Part shown: positions 16,732-25,397 of the stretch, in pieces | Position numbering within the stretch: the first letter of the stretch is position 1 | How the letters are laid out: each line of letters starts with the position of its first letter | Source of the DNA: an uncultured Bacilli bacterium | GTDB taxonomy: Bacteria > Bacillota_I > Bacilli_A > RF39 > UBA660 | Direction: 5' to 3' | Assembly: GCA_934183155.1 (NCBI GenBank) | Contig: CAKPSB010000004.1 | Coordinates: forward strand, 49,678 to 113,677 | Length of the DNA: 64,000 nucleotides | Notes under the pieces: generated by a model | What the model was told of the DNA's origin: nothing | Databases searched by the model: none | The model's input: the letters and a program-made list of their open reading frames with translations, nothing else | Position numbers and translations under genes: made by a program

Positions 16732-17385
16732 ATGATGACATTTATTTACCACATAGCAATAACTTGCGCATTATTTTTTATATATAGTTTCATTGGCTGG
16801 CTTTTTGAAGTACTACAAGCAATAATTAAAAATCATAAATTTATAAACAGAGGCTTTTTAATTGGACCAATAGTTCCCATTTGGGGAGCAGGCGCCATAT
16901 TAATATCACTTTGTTTAAAACAAACAGATAATATATTTTATATAATAATACTATCAATTTTAATTGGTTCAATTTTAGAATACATTGTTAATTATTTAAT
17001 GGAAAAAATCTTTAAAGCCCGTTGGTGGGATTACTCAAAACTACCTTTCAATTTAAACGGCCGTATTTGTCTAGCCTCTTCATGCACCTTTGGAATAGGC
17101 GGCCTTCTCGTTATAAAAATCTTAAACCCATTATTTATCAATCTAATTAAATCAATAAATAAAATATTTTTAATAATTATAATAACAATATTACTCGTTA
17201 TTATAATAACCGATTTTATAATATCTTGCAACATCATTCAAAAATTAAAATTATCCGCCGAAACAATACGCAAAGATTACACCGAAGAAATATCAAAAAA
17301 AGTTAAAAGTGTTTTAATGGAAAAATCCTTATGGTTCAAAAGATTACTCAAAGCATTTCCAAACATTTCATTATACAAAAAATAA
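16732..17385 (+). CDS. CmpB-type putative ABC-transporter permease (PF06541 family)
   Basis: About 217 residues with five or six membrane helices. The family signature is the segment FIGWLFEVLQAIIKNHKFINRGF followed by GPIVPIWGAGA, quoted here in parts (FIGWLFEVLQ; NRGFLIGPIVPIWG). A later DYSKLPFNLNGRICLASS also matches this family. Members are annotated as a membrane component of a type IV ABC system, but their real function is poorly known. Of four closely spaced methionine codons, the one at 16732 is best placed after the GGAAG. Confidence 0.75.
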   Translation: MMTFIYHIAITCALFFIYSFIGWLFEVLQAIIKNHKFINRGFLIGPIVPIWGAGAILISLCLKQTDNIFYIIILSILIGSILEYIVNYLMEKIFKARWWDYSKLPFNLNGRICLASSCTFGIGGLLVIKILNPLFINLIKSINKIFLIIIITILLVIIITDFIISCNIIQKLKLSAETIRKDYTEEISKKVKSVLMEKSLWFKRLLKAFPNISLYKK

Positions 17386-17406
17386 GCTTTCTAAGCTTAT
17401 TTTTCA
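17376..17406. terminator. Bidirectional terminator between convergent genes
   Basis: AAATAAGCTT and AAGCTTATTT form a stem with a three-base loop. It contains the stop codon of the plus-strand gene and abuts that of the minus-strand gene. Confidence 0.85.
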
Positions 17407-18602
17407 TAAACTCCAAATGATAAGTCACTGTTAAATTCAAATTCAGTATTCTTTAAAACACGTCGACTACCAAAATTATTATAATATAAAATTGTATCAT
17501 CATACTGATAATAAATACTATTTTTCAAATAAATAACGCTATTTGCATTTGTTGTTTTAAATAAGTAAGTCTTTATACTATCCTTCTTATTACTTCTATA
17601 AACCTTGTAATAAGAGTTTTCTTTTTGATAAAAATAATAATAATTACCAATTTTATAAACCATATCATAACCTTTAACTTTTAAAGAAACATAATTATTA
17701 AATAACTTCCCATCCATAGCTTCCTTTAGGCTCATATCTTCCCATTTACCATTAAACGTTTTTAAATTATCCTTACCATGAAACTTTTCCACAGTTTCAT
17801 TTTTTATACTTATTTTATACTGCACGCCCGCATCCTTATCAAACAAATAAACATCAGAGCCTATAGCCCCTTCAATATAAGAATCAAAAGAAATATCATC
17901 ATAACTTCTAATGTCAACTTTTTGACCATTGATTACATTAATAACATGAAACATTTTAAAAGTATAATTTTCTGTATAATCTGCCACAATATAATATTTG
18001 TCAAAAAAATAACTTATTGGTTTTTTATAAACATCATTTTCAAAAATCTTAACATAATTTTGTTTTCCATTAAACAAATTCAATCCCTTATAATTCTCGG
18101 CAACTAAATAATTATTATCCAAAATGTTTTTTTCATAAAGCACCTGTGTATTAGAAAGTTTAACTGCTGAAGCTGTATCTTTATATTTAGATAAATCATA
18201 TTTATATTTTTTCAAAGTTTTAATATAATTTTTAATTTTATAATCATTAATGTCGTGTCCATAAGTAACAATACCATCTTTTAAACACATAACATCCGTT
18301 AAAATTTTACCATTTTTAAAAATTGGCAAAACACAATCATATCCATCAACTTTCTTATATACTATTTTACTTATAACCTTCTCAGCTTTATTATAATTTT
18401 CATTAACACTAAAACTAATTTTAAATTTTTCATGTCCCACTTCAAAATAATATTCATTATTCTTAACAGTTAACTGTTCATTTACCTTAAAATTACCAGT
18501 TGTATAATTTATATTATGTCCACTATCAAACAAAAACAATAAAAATTTAAGCATCAAAAAAGTAGTTAAAAAAATAATTAGTGTTTTAAATAAATACTTC
18601 AA
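17397..18602 (-). CDS. Membrane-anchored extracytoplasmic protein of unknown function
   Basis: 401 residues with a membrane segment at about 7-28 and a long, Tyr/Lys/Asn-rich, mainly beta-strand outer region. Repeated short blocks of the form (Y/F)-Y-x-(hydrophobic)-x-D are compatible with a beta-propeller-like fold, but no family is recognised. It is downstream of the DUF1653 and PH-domain genes by 18 bases and has a typical AGGAGGTAAGT ribosome site, so these three may form an operon. Confidence 0.65.
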   Translation of the reverse strand: MKYLFKTLIIFLTTFLMLKFLLFLFDSGHNINYTTGNFKVNEQLTVKNNEYYFEVGHEKFKISFSVNENYNKAEKVISKIVYKKVDGYDCVLPIFKNGKILTDVMCLKDGIVTYGHDINDYKIKNYIKTLKKYKYDLSKYKDTASAVKLSNTQVLYEKNILDNNYLVAENYKGLNLFNGKQNYVKIFENDVYKKPISYFFDKYYIVADYTENYTFKMFHVINVINGQKVDIRSYDDISFDSYIEGAIGSDVYLFDKDAGVQYKISIKNETVEKFHGKDNLKTFNGKWEDMSLKEAMDGKLFNNYVSLKVKGYDMVYKIGNYYYFYQKENSYYKVYRSNKKDSIKTYLFKTTNANSVIYLKNSIYYQYDDTILYYNNFGSRRVLKNTEFEFNSDLSFGVYEK

Positions 18603-18620
18603 ATTACTTACCTCCTAAAA

Positions 18621-19118
18621 CTACTCCCCGTTTTTAGATATATCATGAAGTTCATTCTTTAGTCTTCTACTTTCTTCATCGGTAATTGCTGATTCATATT
18701 GTCTTTTTTCCTGCATCATATACTTAGATAAAACAGTTTCAATTTCTTTTAAAGCTCCCTTAGAAAGACAAGTTAAATAAACAGTTTCCTTAACAGTATC
18801 AATTATTGCCTTACCCCAAATAAGTCCCATTTTTAAAGTTAAATCATTAAACATATCTGGTGTAATTGTATAATAAAAATAACCAAACAATAATCTTTTT
18901 TGAGCAAGAATTAATCTTTTATCAGTTAAAACAATAACATAAGTAGAATTAAAGCCAAAAAGATTAGGTGTTTTTTGAGCCGCAAAAGCATAAAGTACTT
19001 CCTCATCATCATTTATATGATCAGCCACAACTTTACAATGTGCCTCTAATCTCCAAGCAATAGTTGCTGGATATCTCCTTTTAAAATCTAATACCTTGTC
19101 ATAAATAACATTTCTCAC
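18621..19118 (-). CDS. Bacterial PH-domain protein (YokE/YvbH-like)
   Basis: The start is set at a GTG (19118-19116), which immediately follows the DUF1653 stop codon and has GGAGAGG nine bases upstream. An in-frame ATG 36 bases further upstream would add 12 residues. The 165-residue product has a central beta-rich domain with the bacterial PH signature VIVLTDKRLILAQKRLLFGY, followed by an acidic helical tail. Such domains generally mediate membrane or protein contacts in stress responses. No membrane segment is present with this start. Confidence 0.7.
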   Translation of the reverse strand: MRNVIYDKVLDFKRRYPATIAWRLEAHCKVVADHINDDEEVLYAFAAQKTPNLFGFNSTYVIVLTDKRLILAQKRLLFGYFYYTITPDMFNDLTLKMGLIWGKAIIDTVKETVYLTCLSKGALKEIETVLSKYMMQEKRQYESAITDEESRRLKNELHDISKNGE

Positions 19119-19119
19119 A

Positions 19120-19404
19120 CTATCTATCCTCTCCAAATTGCTTATGTTTTTCATCAAATAAAGGAACAACACTATCAATATCACATAACTCAAATCTATA
19201 CTTTTGACTAACTTCTGGATATTTCTTATGATCGACTTCACTTAAAAACATTGAAACCGGTCTAACCCATAAGCTCATATCACCATATAACTTTCTATAT
19301 AAAACGCATTTCTCGTTAGTTTCACTATGAGTTACCAAATCAATCACTAAATATTTGTCACCTTTAAAATGCCTATAAATTGCATTCAATTTAATATCGC
19401 GCAT
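19120..19404 (-). CDS. DUF1653 domain protein
   Basis: A 94-residue cytoplasmic protein matching DUF1653: [20 protein letters not shown] near the N-terminus, then [21 protein letters not shown] with the conserved W-x-R-P-x-x-M-F. Function unknown. It is the first gene of the unit leading to the PH-domain and membrane-anchored genes; its stop codon is one base before the next start. Confidence 0.88.
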   Translation of the reverse strand: MRDIKLNAIYRHFKGDKYLVIDLVTHSETNEKCVLYRKLYGDMSLWVRPVSMFLSEVDHKKYPEVSQKYRFELCDIDSVVPLFDEKHKQFGEDR

Positions 19405-19490
19405 AAAACAAAACTCCTTAAAAATATTTTATCATATTTTTCATTTAAAAACTATTAAATAAATAATTTTAAATAATCATTAAAAAGAAT

Positions 19491-20465
19491 TTAATTTTGA
19501 AAATTAATATGTTCATTCGTAATTAATGGATATTGAATCAACAAAGAATTATTTAAATCTTCCTTATACATGTCAATTGCACTAATTTGATGATTATCAT
19601 AAGTTGTATAATAATAAATTCCTTTATTTGTATTACAGCAAGATGTATATATTGTAATTTCAAATTTACCATCGCCTAAATCACAACACCCTCTTTGTTG
19701 ATTAACCGAATCCAAAATATGAAAAAATTGACTAACACTTTCATTTTCACTATCCTTTGAAATTGAATTCATCTTAACAAACGCCACTCTAACAAAACGC
19801 GACATACTAGATAAATCACCAGGTAATCCTAAACCCCCTAATCCTCTACTATAAACATCCAAATTTAATTTATCACTAAATGTATTATCTAAATTTTTAG
19901 AAGACAAATGACGATAATTATTTAAATTAAACATTTGCTTATCAAAAGTAGGATTATTAGTTAAAACTCCTACCGGATTATCATAAACTTTTAAACCATC
20001 CCTCACAGCTTCCAAAGTAATAGACTCACAAGAATCAGAAATAATCCAATGAAGTTGAGCCGTTGGCAAACTTTCACTAAAAGAATCGTCGGTAATATTA
20101 ATATTATTAAGTAACTTTCTTACTTCCTTAACCGAAGAACACTTTCCAAGTAAATATGGAATTAATTCAAATTGAGCTATATTTTCTTTTTCCAAAACTT
20201 CTTTTCCATAATAAGCATTTCCCACAAAATTAAGTCCTGCCATAGCCAAACCTTTTTCATTTACTGCATCATAGTATAATGGATAATCATTTGAAACAAA
20301 AGCCATCCCAATCATCGCATAATGATTAGTTAAATCAGCTACTCGTTTAAATTTAAAATTAAAATTTCTTGGTGTTATAGTAACTTTCTCATTAAAAGAA
20401 ACCTCATAATCCAAAGTTCTTCCAAAATAAAAATCTTTTGTTTTATATGTTGCTGCTGTACACAT
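19491..20465 (-). CDS. bsh: Bile salt hydrolase / penicillin V acylase family (Ntn hydrolase)
   Basis: Cleaves the amide bond of conjugated bile acids, or of penicillin V in related enzymes. Starting at 20465 puts the nucleophilic cysteine at position 2 (MCTAATYKTKDFYFGRTLDYE shortened to MCTAATYKTKDFYFGRTLD), with Arg16 and Asp19 in their usual places. GLNFVGNAYY, the oxyanion asparagine in TNNPTFD, and GLGLPGDLSSMSRFVRVAF with the catalytic arginine are all present. The 324-residue length fits. There is no signal peptide, so the enzyme is cytoplasmic. Bile salt hydrolase is preferred over penicillin acylase on these motifs, but substrate was not tested. Confidence 0.88.
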   Translation of the reverse strand: MCTAATYKTKDFYFGRTLDYEVSFNEKVTITPRNFNFKFKRVADLTNHYAMIGMAFVSNDYPLYYDAVNEKGLAMAGLNFVGNAYYGKEVLEKENIAQFELIPYLLGKCSSVKEVRKLLNNINITDDSFSESLPTAQLHWIISDSCESITLEAVRDGLKVYDNPVGVLTNNPTFDKQMFNLNNYRHLSSKNLDNTFSDKLNLDVYSRGLGGLGLPGDLSSMSRFVRVAFVKMNSISKDSENESVSQFFHILDSVNQQRGCCDLGDGKFEITIYTSCCNTNKGIYYYTTYDNHQISAIDMYKEDLNNSLLIQYPLITNEHINFQN

Positions 20466-20538
20466 ATATTCACCACTTTCTAAATAAATAATTAACTTAA
20501 CTTCATTATACCATCTATACAAATTTTTATATCATACT

Positions 20539-20649
20539 TTAATGCAATACACAAAATTTACACAAAAGAACAGCAATTAATTGCCATTTCATCTCAGCAG
20601 TAAGCGCATCAGGTGAAACTTCCGCATTATTTTGTTTTTCTTCATTCAT
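20539..20649 (-). CDS. Small protein, 36 residues
   Basis: The frame starts at ATG 20649 after a perfect AGGAGG seven bases upstream and ends at TAA 20541-20539. The N-terminal half is acidic and polar (MNEEKQNNAEVSPDALTAEM), and the C-terminal half is hydrophobic with two cysteines (QLIAVLLCKFCVLH), like a small amphipathic or membrane-associated peptide. It lies downstream of a terminator and upstream of the bile salt hydrolase. No family recognised. A bacteriocin or AgrD-like precursor is conceivable but unsupported. Confidence 0.6.
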   Translation of the reverse strand: MNEEKQNNAEVSPDALTAEMKWQLIAVLLCKFCVLH

Positions 20650-20730
20650 AAAAAGCCTCCTATTAACATAGCAAAAAAAGTCAATAATAATTTTGATAAG
20701 TCATTTTATTGACATATAAATCTAATATTA

Positions 20731-20758
20731 AAAATTCATGAACTATTTTCATGAATTA
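20731..20758 (-). terminator. Terminator after the beta-sandwich gene
   Basis: AATTCATGAA (20733-20742) and TTCATGAATT (20748-20757) form a perfect stem; on the minus strand it is followed by TTTAA. Confidence 0.7.
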
Positions 20759-21301
20759 ATTATCATCAAGTATTACTTGACCATCTATAATTGGTATGTT
20801 TGGAAAACTAGCATCCATTAAAGTAATATTTCTAACTGGAGCAGTTGGATTAACTATCTCAACAGTTTGTGTTTCCATTGTCATAACAATAGATTTAACA
20901 CTACCATCAAAAGTATGACCACCATCACTAGCTATTTGTTTATAATATATTGCATTACTGCCAGAAGGTGCAAACGGAACATTATTAAAAACCGCATTCC
21001 CATCTTGATTAGTTACTACCTCCATTCCAACTATAGTTCCCGTACTATCAGTTCTTATAAATTTAGCACCAACAACCTGCACACCGGTACTAGCCTCACC
21101 AGTATCAGTTACATGAAGTGTTAAAACGCCTTTAGCACTTATAGTAAAAGCATAAGTATCTGTTCCATCAACAATAGTAACACTTTTAGGATTAAGCGTT
21201 GAAGCATCATATCCACCAGCTACCGCTTGGGCATTATATATCCCTTCAACAAGCTCAATACTACCTTTTCCATTTGTTATTGGAATTGTATGTCTTGCCA
21301 A
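20756..21301 (-). CDS. Beta-sandwich (Cna-B/SpaA-like) protein without signal peptide
   Basis: A 181-residue, Thr/Val-rich protein. The central region (about 55-135) resembles a prealbumin-like Cna-B/SpaA domain: LTLHVTDTGEASTGVQVVGA, then TNQDGNAVFNNVPF and YYKQIASDGGHTFDG. There is no signal peptide, membrane segment or LPxTG anchor. The flanks (MARHTIPITNGKGSIELVEG and NITLMDASFPNIPIIDGQV) look like further short strands. It overlaps the upstream gene by 25 bases and belongs to the three-gene beta-rich set downstream of the type VII cluster. Its C-terminus recalls the C-terminus of the upstream gene (NYPNIKIEGGEMIL). Role unknown. Confidence 0.6.
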   Translation of the reverse strand: MARHTIPITNGKGSIELVEGIYNAQAVAGGYDASTLNPKSVTIVDGTDTYAFTISAKGVLTLHVTDTGEASTGVQVVGAKFIRTDSTGTIVGMEVVTNQDGNAVFNNVPFAPSGSNAIYYKQIASDGGHTFDGSVKSIVMTMETQTVEIVNPTAPVRNITLMDASFPNIPIIDGQVILDDN

Positions 21302-21615
21302 AGTATCATCTCTCCCCCTTCTATCTTAATATTTGGATAATTTTTATCCATAAGCAAAGTTGTAATAAATTGTTTTTTTTCATTATTAATATTTATTGAA
21401 TATACTCTTTCACTTTTAGCGATTAAAGGAATAACTAATTGATAAACAAATAATTTATATACCTCATTATCACATACTGGTATTTTTAATTTTCCAAAGC
21501 AATCAGTCTTACCACTAAAAACAGTTTTATTAAACTTATTTTTTAACCTAACATTTAAATTAGAAATAACATTTTCATTATTCCAAATTTTAACATAGAT
21601 ATAACTTTTTTTCAT
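21277..21615 (-). CDS. Small beta-sandwich (carboxypeptidase-regulatory-like) protein
   Basis: 112 residues forming what looks like one beta-sandwich: SNLNVRLKNKFNKTVFSGKT, then DCFGKLKIPVCDNEVYKLFV, the pattern of regulatory-like or Cna-B domains where a short sequence is modified and then D-x-x-G-x-(L/Y). No signal peptide. The C-terminus NYPNIKIEGGEMILW echoes the C-terminus of the next gene. It begins 11 bases after the beta-helix gene and overlaps the following gene, so the three are co-translated. No family can be named with confidence. Confidence 0.55.
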   Translation of the reverse strand: MKKSYIYVKIWNNENVISNLNVRLKNKFNKTVFSGKTDCFGKLKIPVCDNEVYKLFVYQLVIPLIAKSERVYSININNEKKQFITTLLMDKNYPNIKIEGGEMILWQDIQFQ

Positions 21616-21625
21616 AACTCCCCCT

Positions 21626-23476
21626 CTACGCCTCTACACTCCAAATGACTAAAGTAGAATAATCTTCATCTTCAAATAAATCAGCACTTGGCTTAAGAAG
21701 CAATCCCTTATTAGTAGAAAAAGTAACATTGCTTACACTAACATTTCCACCATTATCGCTAGATTCATATACTAATTGTCTACTTGTATTCAAAGCAATT
21801 TCATCATTATTAAATTTTTTAAAAACCAATGAATCAATTAACACTTTTCCACTTTTCTCCATCATTGGATTAATATAATTTATATAAAGTTTCCAATTAG
21901 TACTATCTACCCTACTATCAACCACCGTCACAATCGTTTCATCTTTTTTAGACAAAGTAACCGGCTTAACCGATAAAGGTATCATATTAAAAACAATATT
22001 TTCTGTCACCTTTAAAAGCGTCAACTCTCCCATAAAAGGAATAACAATCTTTCTTTCACTATAAATTCCATTAAAACAAGAAGTTAACTTAATAAAACTA
22101 TTATTAACACTACCGACATTAGCTTCAAAAAAACCAGTCTCATCAGCATTAACAATTAAACTTTTATCATCATAATCCAATCTAACATTCGAATGAGCTA
22201 TAGTATGTCCAGATATAGTATTTGTAGAATTTAAAATTGGATGAACATTAACTTTTAACATTCCTAATGTTAATATTTTTATATCTTGAAACTTAAAATT
22301 ATTCATATCTGATAAAGAAGTTAATTCACTATCTGTAAAATTATGAGACAAAATAGTCGTCGTATCTTTATCAAAAACACCCGATATTTTTGAAAATTCA
22401 TCTTCCTTAAACCAACAAAATGCTGGGGTATCGTCAAGTGAACATGCATCTAAATAATCAAGAGCATATATCCACATATTTATTCGGCTAAATAAAAACA
22501 TAAAATTAACCGAATTATTTGTATAAAAAGGCTTGGCGTTTTTTGTATAAAAATTAACATATTTAGGATTATCCAATATAAAATTTTGATTAGAACCCTT
22601 AAAATAAATATTATAATTATCAGTTGGTGTATTCATATAAGTATTAATAACTGATATACTAGCTCCTTGCAAAACTTTAAAATCACCAAACACATTCCAC
22701 ATTGGAACTCTTTGATGACTTTTTTCAATAAAAGTAAATTTAGCCATCTGTTCTATTAAAACATTGCGCGCTCCATGTGTTGTTGTTATAGCAAAACCAT
22801 TTCCTGTCGTTAAAAGAAATTCCGCCCCATGACCAACTATTAAATCAAGTCTATTAGTACCATTCATAAGTTCTTTATTAGTAGTAATACTAACATTACT
22901 ATTAGGAACAATCTTAATATAAGAAGGTATAACATCATTAAAAAAGAAAACAGTATTTGTATTTGAACTACTAGTAATTGTACTATTTCCACCAATTATA
23001 ATTCTATTAGAATCACATACTTTTTGTGCAGTAACTCCATTTGTATCACTAGCCGTTATAATAGAATCAACAATTTTAGTCACACCATAATAATTACAAG
23101 AAAGTTCAACCCCATTAAAATTAACATTATTATATTCAACAGTTAATTTAGAATAATTTGGATGTGAAGGAACATAAACAACCCCATAAGTATGAGAACT
23201 AATTATATTCATGCTTTTTAAAACAATCTTTTTATTTGTCACACTAACACCTATCACATCAGTGCTTTCCGTCAAATTATTTGTATATGTATGCTTAACA
23301 TTGTTAAATGTTCCATCAATTACTACACTATTTTTACTAGAATTTATAACAAATCCCCCAGTTAAATTAATATCATTACCAAAATAAATATAATTATAAT
23401 TATTTTCTTCACTCAATACTTGACTTAACTCCTCACTATTACTTACCACAATAGTATTATCATCTATTATCTGCAT
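21626..23476 (-). CDS. Large beta-helix (pectate-lyase-like) protein without signal peptide
   Basis: 616 residues counted from the ATG at 23476, chosen because AGGAAA precedes it; an upstream GTG lacks a good site. The first 330 residues show the ladder of short strands, Asn/Thr turns and repeated I-x-x-(S/G/N) rungs of a right-handed parallel beta-helix (e.g. VVIDGTFNNVKH, SVTNKKIVLKSMNIISSHTY). The C-terminal part (about 400-616) is beta-sandwich-like, with VRLDYDDKSLIVNADETGFF. No N-terminal signal, anchor or catalytic residues can be recognised. It has its own transcript, since a terminator separates it from the type VII cluster upstream. A T7SS substrate or a surface/phage-like fibre are both conceivable. 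Confidence 0.55.
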   Translation of the reverse strand: MQIIDDNTIVVSNSEELSQVLSEENNYNYIYFGNDINLTGGFVINSSKNSVVIDGTFNNVKHTYTNNLTESTDVIGVSVTNKKIVLKSMNIISSHTYGVVYVPSHPNYSKLTVEYNNVNFNGVELSCNYYGVTKIVDSIITASDTNGVTAQKVCDSNRIIIGGNSTITSSSNTNTVFFFNDVIPSYIKIVPNSNVSITTNKELMNGTNRLDLIVGHGAEFLLTTGNGFAITTTHGARNVLIEQMAKFTFIEKSHQRVPMWNVFGDFKVLQGASISVINTYMNTPTDNYNIYFKGSNQNFILDNPKYVNFYTKNAKPFYTNNSVNFMFLFSRINMWIYALDYLDACSLDDTPAFCWFKEDEFSKISGVFDKDTTTILSHNFTDSELTSLSDMNNFKFQDIKILTLGMLKVNVHPILNSTNTISGHTIAHSNVRLDYDDKSLIVNADETGFFEANVGSVNNSFIKLTSCFNGIYSERKIVIPFMGELTLLKVTENIVFNMIPLSVKPVTLSKKDETIVTVVDSRVDSTNWKLYINYINPMMEKSGKVLIDSLVFKKFNNDEIALNTSRQLVYESSDNGGNVSVSNVTFSTNKGLLLKPSADLFEDEDYSTLVIWSVEA

Positions 23477-23574
23477 AATAACCACTTTCCTTTATTATAA
23501 AATATGAAACAAAAAAATATTTAAATAATTAATTTTCATTAAAAAATCACAATATGCTTCAAATAAAATTGCAC

Positions 23575-23603
23575 ATAAAAAGCAGATATTTTTATCTGCT
23601 TTA
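23575..23603 (-). terminator. Terminator of the WXG/Esx cluster
   Basis: AAAGCAGATA and TATCTGCTTT form a stem with a five-base loop; a T-run follows on the minus strand. It overlaps the stop codon of the last small gene. Confidence 0.8.
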
Positions 23604-23909
23604 ATAGATCATTCTATCTCTTTCCTTTATTTTCATATTTGTCATTTTATTTACACTGTTTAACAAATCAGAAGATAAACTATCAAGATTGCTATTTGAT
23701 TTTTGTATTTTAGAATCAATGTTATTGATTCTACTATAATATTCCCTCAATATACCACCTAATCCATACAAATATTCCTTATATGGAAAATCATTTGGTA
23801 TATCAAAATTACAACATTCAACTGCCCTAGATAAATTTTTTGAACAGGAATCTATATGACTTTTGCAATATCTATATATACCATCTTTTGGATAAGAAAA
23901 TTTTGTCAT
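23601..23909 (-). CDS. Small helical protein of the type VII cluster (102 residues)
   Basis: Mostly helical, with a cysteine-containing N-terminal half (YCKSHIDSCSK, VECCNFDIP) and a C-terminal heptad-like helix (IDSKIQKSNSNLDSLSSDLL). No W-x-G motif. It lies 12 bases after the WXG100-like gene and ends at the cluster terminator. It is probably a partner or chaperone of the neighbouring Esx-like proteins by position; no family is recognised. Confidence 0.6.
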   Translation of the reverse strand: MTKFSYPKDGIYRYCKSHIDSCSKNLSRAVECCNFDIPNDFPYKEYLYGLGGILREYYSRINNIDSKIQKSNSNLDSLSSDLLNSVNKMTNMKIKERDRMIY

Positions 23910-23921
23910 AAATATACCTTT

Positions 23922-24218
23922 CTATGACTCATTATCAATATTTTTTTTCAAACAAGAATTCACTTCAGCTATATCTGAATATAATTTGTTTGAAACATTT
24001 CTCAATTTATTTGCAAAATCCACATATTGTTTTTTATCTTGAGCAATAGTATTAAAATAGAATGATGCTTGATCACCTACCCATTCCTGCGTTGTAGTAG
24101 GAACTTCAGCAAATCTATTAAATAAATTATTAATTTCATTATTAAATTCATTTGCTAAAGTATTTATTTCTTTTGCAATACTATCGACTTCAATAGTGTT
24201 TATATAAGAAATAGCCAT
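23922..24218 (-). CDS. WXG100-type (Esx-like) protein, 98 residues
   Basis: Two predicted helices separated by the WXG turn: WVGDQASFYF at about residues 46-55, within the canonical size of 95-100 residues. Such proteins are secreted substrates or structural partners of type VII systems and usually form helical hairpin dimers. The typical C-terminal Y-x-x-x-D/E signal is not clear; the end reads LYSDIAEVNSCLKKN, where Y-S-D-I-A-E fits Y-x-x-x-E with one extra position. Translation start has a TAGGTGA-like site. Confidence 0.75.
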   Translation of the reverse strand: MAISYINTIEVDSIAKEINTLANEFNNEINNLFNRFAEVPTTTQEWVGDQASFYFNTIAQDKKQYVDFANKLRNVSNKLYSDIAEVNSCLKKNIDNES

Positions 24219-24224
24219 ACTAAG

Positions 24225-24587
24225 TCACCTATTTCCTTCCGCTATTTTCCTCTCCTGGCGTTCACGTTCTTCCTTTTCTTTCTGTTCTCTTTCAACCTGT
24301 TCTAAACGAGATTTTTCTCTTTTAAAACCATCAAGAGAATCATTTATTGCTGGTTTAATGGTATTATTTAAATAATCAAGAGTTTCCCTCATATCATTTT
24401 TTAACATCATAACCGTTGAAGACACTTTAGCAGGATTATCATTAATTAAATACTTCGATTTTATTTCAGTATTAAGGTCATCAGTATCTTTAACTGCCAA
24501 AGACAGCATAGTAATAATAGAATCTAAATTTGATTTTAACTTTCCACATTTAACTATATCATTTTGACATTGTGTAATTGATGACAT
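24225..24587 (-). CDS. Helical type VII-associated protein with charged C-terminus
   Basis: 120 residues from the ATG at 24587 after GAGAGGTGG. The first 80 residues form a helical hairpin with conserved-looking NDIVKCGKLKSNLDSIITML; the last 35 are an extremely charged helix (REQKEKEERERQERK). It resembles the small YwqI/YwqH-type proteins found in front of LXG toxins, but is followed by a WXG100 gene rather than a toxin. Role inferred only from context. Confidence 0.6.
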   Translation of the reverse strand: MSSITQCQNDIVKCGKLKSNLDSIITMLSLAVKDTDDLNTEIKSKYLINDNPAKVSSTVMMLKNDMRETLDYLNNTIKPAINDSLDGFKREKSRLEQVEREQKEKEERERQERKIAEGNR

Positions 24588-24608
24588 AATAACCACCTCT
24601 CATATTAA

Positions 24609-25076
24609 TTAATCAATACGAATTTGTTTAGCATTAGAACGAATTTGTTCAGCATCAGAAGTAACATTTTGACTAATATCTTGTGATGCTTGCTTCCAGT
24701 TATTCCATGCTTCATTAGCTTCATCTTTTCCTTGCCTCATTGTTGAAACATAAGCTTGTAGTAATTGTTTTACAGCACGAATAAAATCACGAGCCGCTGT
24801 ATTAACCTCTCCTTTAAGAGCATTGTCAATATCGCCTTCCTCATTAAATTCATCAATAATTGCTTCAATTTCCTTACAATATGTTTCAATAGCTTGTTTT
24901 AACTGTTCCATGCCACTTTCGCTCATACCAACAAAGCCGCCGCTCCACATATTACCAATGTTAGCTGAAGTAGTGCCAACCAGATTATCAAAAAATGCTT
25001 TGCCGCCTGTTAAAGCATCATTAACTCTATCATCAAATTCATGCTTCAAATTTCCTAAAACACTTTGTACAGACAT
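24609..25076 (-). CDS. Esx-like helical protein, 155 residues
   Basis: An all-helical soluble protein. It has MWSGGFVGMSESGMEQLKQA near residues 43-62, where W-S-G is a WXG-like turn placed early, followed by a long helix and a second Trp-rich segment EAWNNWKQASQDISQNV. It is longer than ordinary WXG100 proteins and could be a fused pair or a LXG-like substrate. A GGGGAGG ribosome site precedes it; it starts one base after the upstream WXG100 gene ends. Confidence 0.6.
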   Translation of the reverse strand: MSVQSVLGNLKHEFDDRVNDALTGGKAFFDNLVGTTSANIGNMWSGGFVGMSESGMEQLKQAIETYCKEIEAIIDEFNEEGDIDNALKGEVNTAARDFIRAVKQLLQAYVSTMRQGKDEANEAWNNWKQASQDISQNVTSDAEQIRSNAKQIRID

Positions 25077-25391
25077 CTAATTCCTCCCCTTTATTAAATT
25101 TTCATCTGCTTCACCCATTCTTGAAACAATTTGATTAATTTCATTTTGTAAGCCTTCAAAAGTTTGCTCTAACGCCTCACTAATTGTTTTCTTATCATTT
25201 TGCATATTTTCTTTAAAGATTTCAGCAGAGTGTCCTACCCAAGCATCATCAACACTTGCTCTCAAACTTTCCATACTACCATTCATTTTTGAAATAGTAT
25301 CTTGAATTACATGTGTTCGCAAATTGTTTATAGCTTGTTGAACACCATTAGCATCAGCCCCAATATCAGCATTGCCTATTTGTAAAGCCAT
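25077..25391 (-). CDS. WXG100-type (Esx-like) protein, 104 residues
   Basis: Classical helical hairpin: the WXG turn is WVGHSAEIFKENM (about residues 51-63), preceded by a helix with SMESLRASVDDA and followed by a helix rich in Glu/Gln. It is the clearest EsxA/YukE-like member. It is located between the 115-residue and the 155-residue helical genes, with a GGGAGG ribosome site. Confidence 0.85.
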   Translation of the reverse strand: MALQIGNADIGADANGVQQAINNLRTHVIQDTISKMNGSMESLRASVDDAWVGHSAEIFKENMQNDKKTISEALEQTFEGLQNEINQIVSRMGEADENLIKGRN

Positions 25392-25397
25392 TAATAT

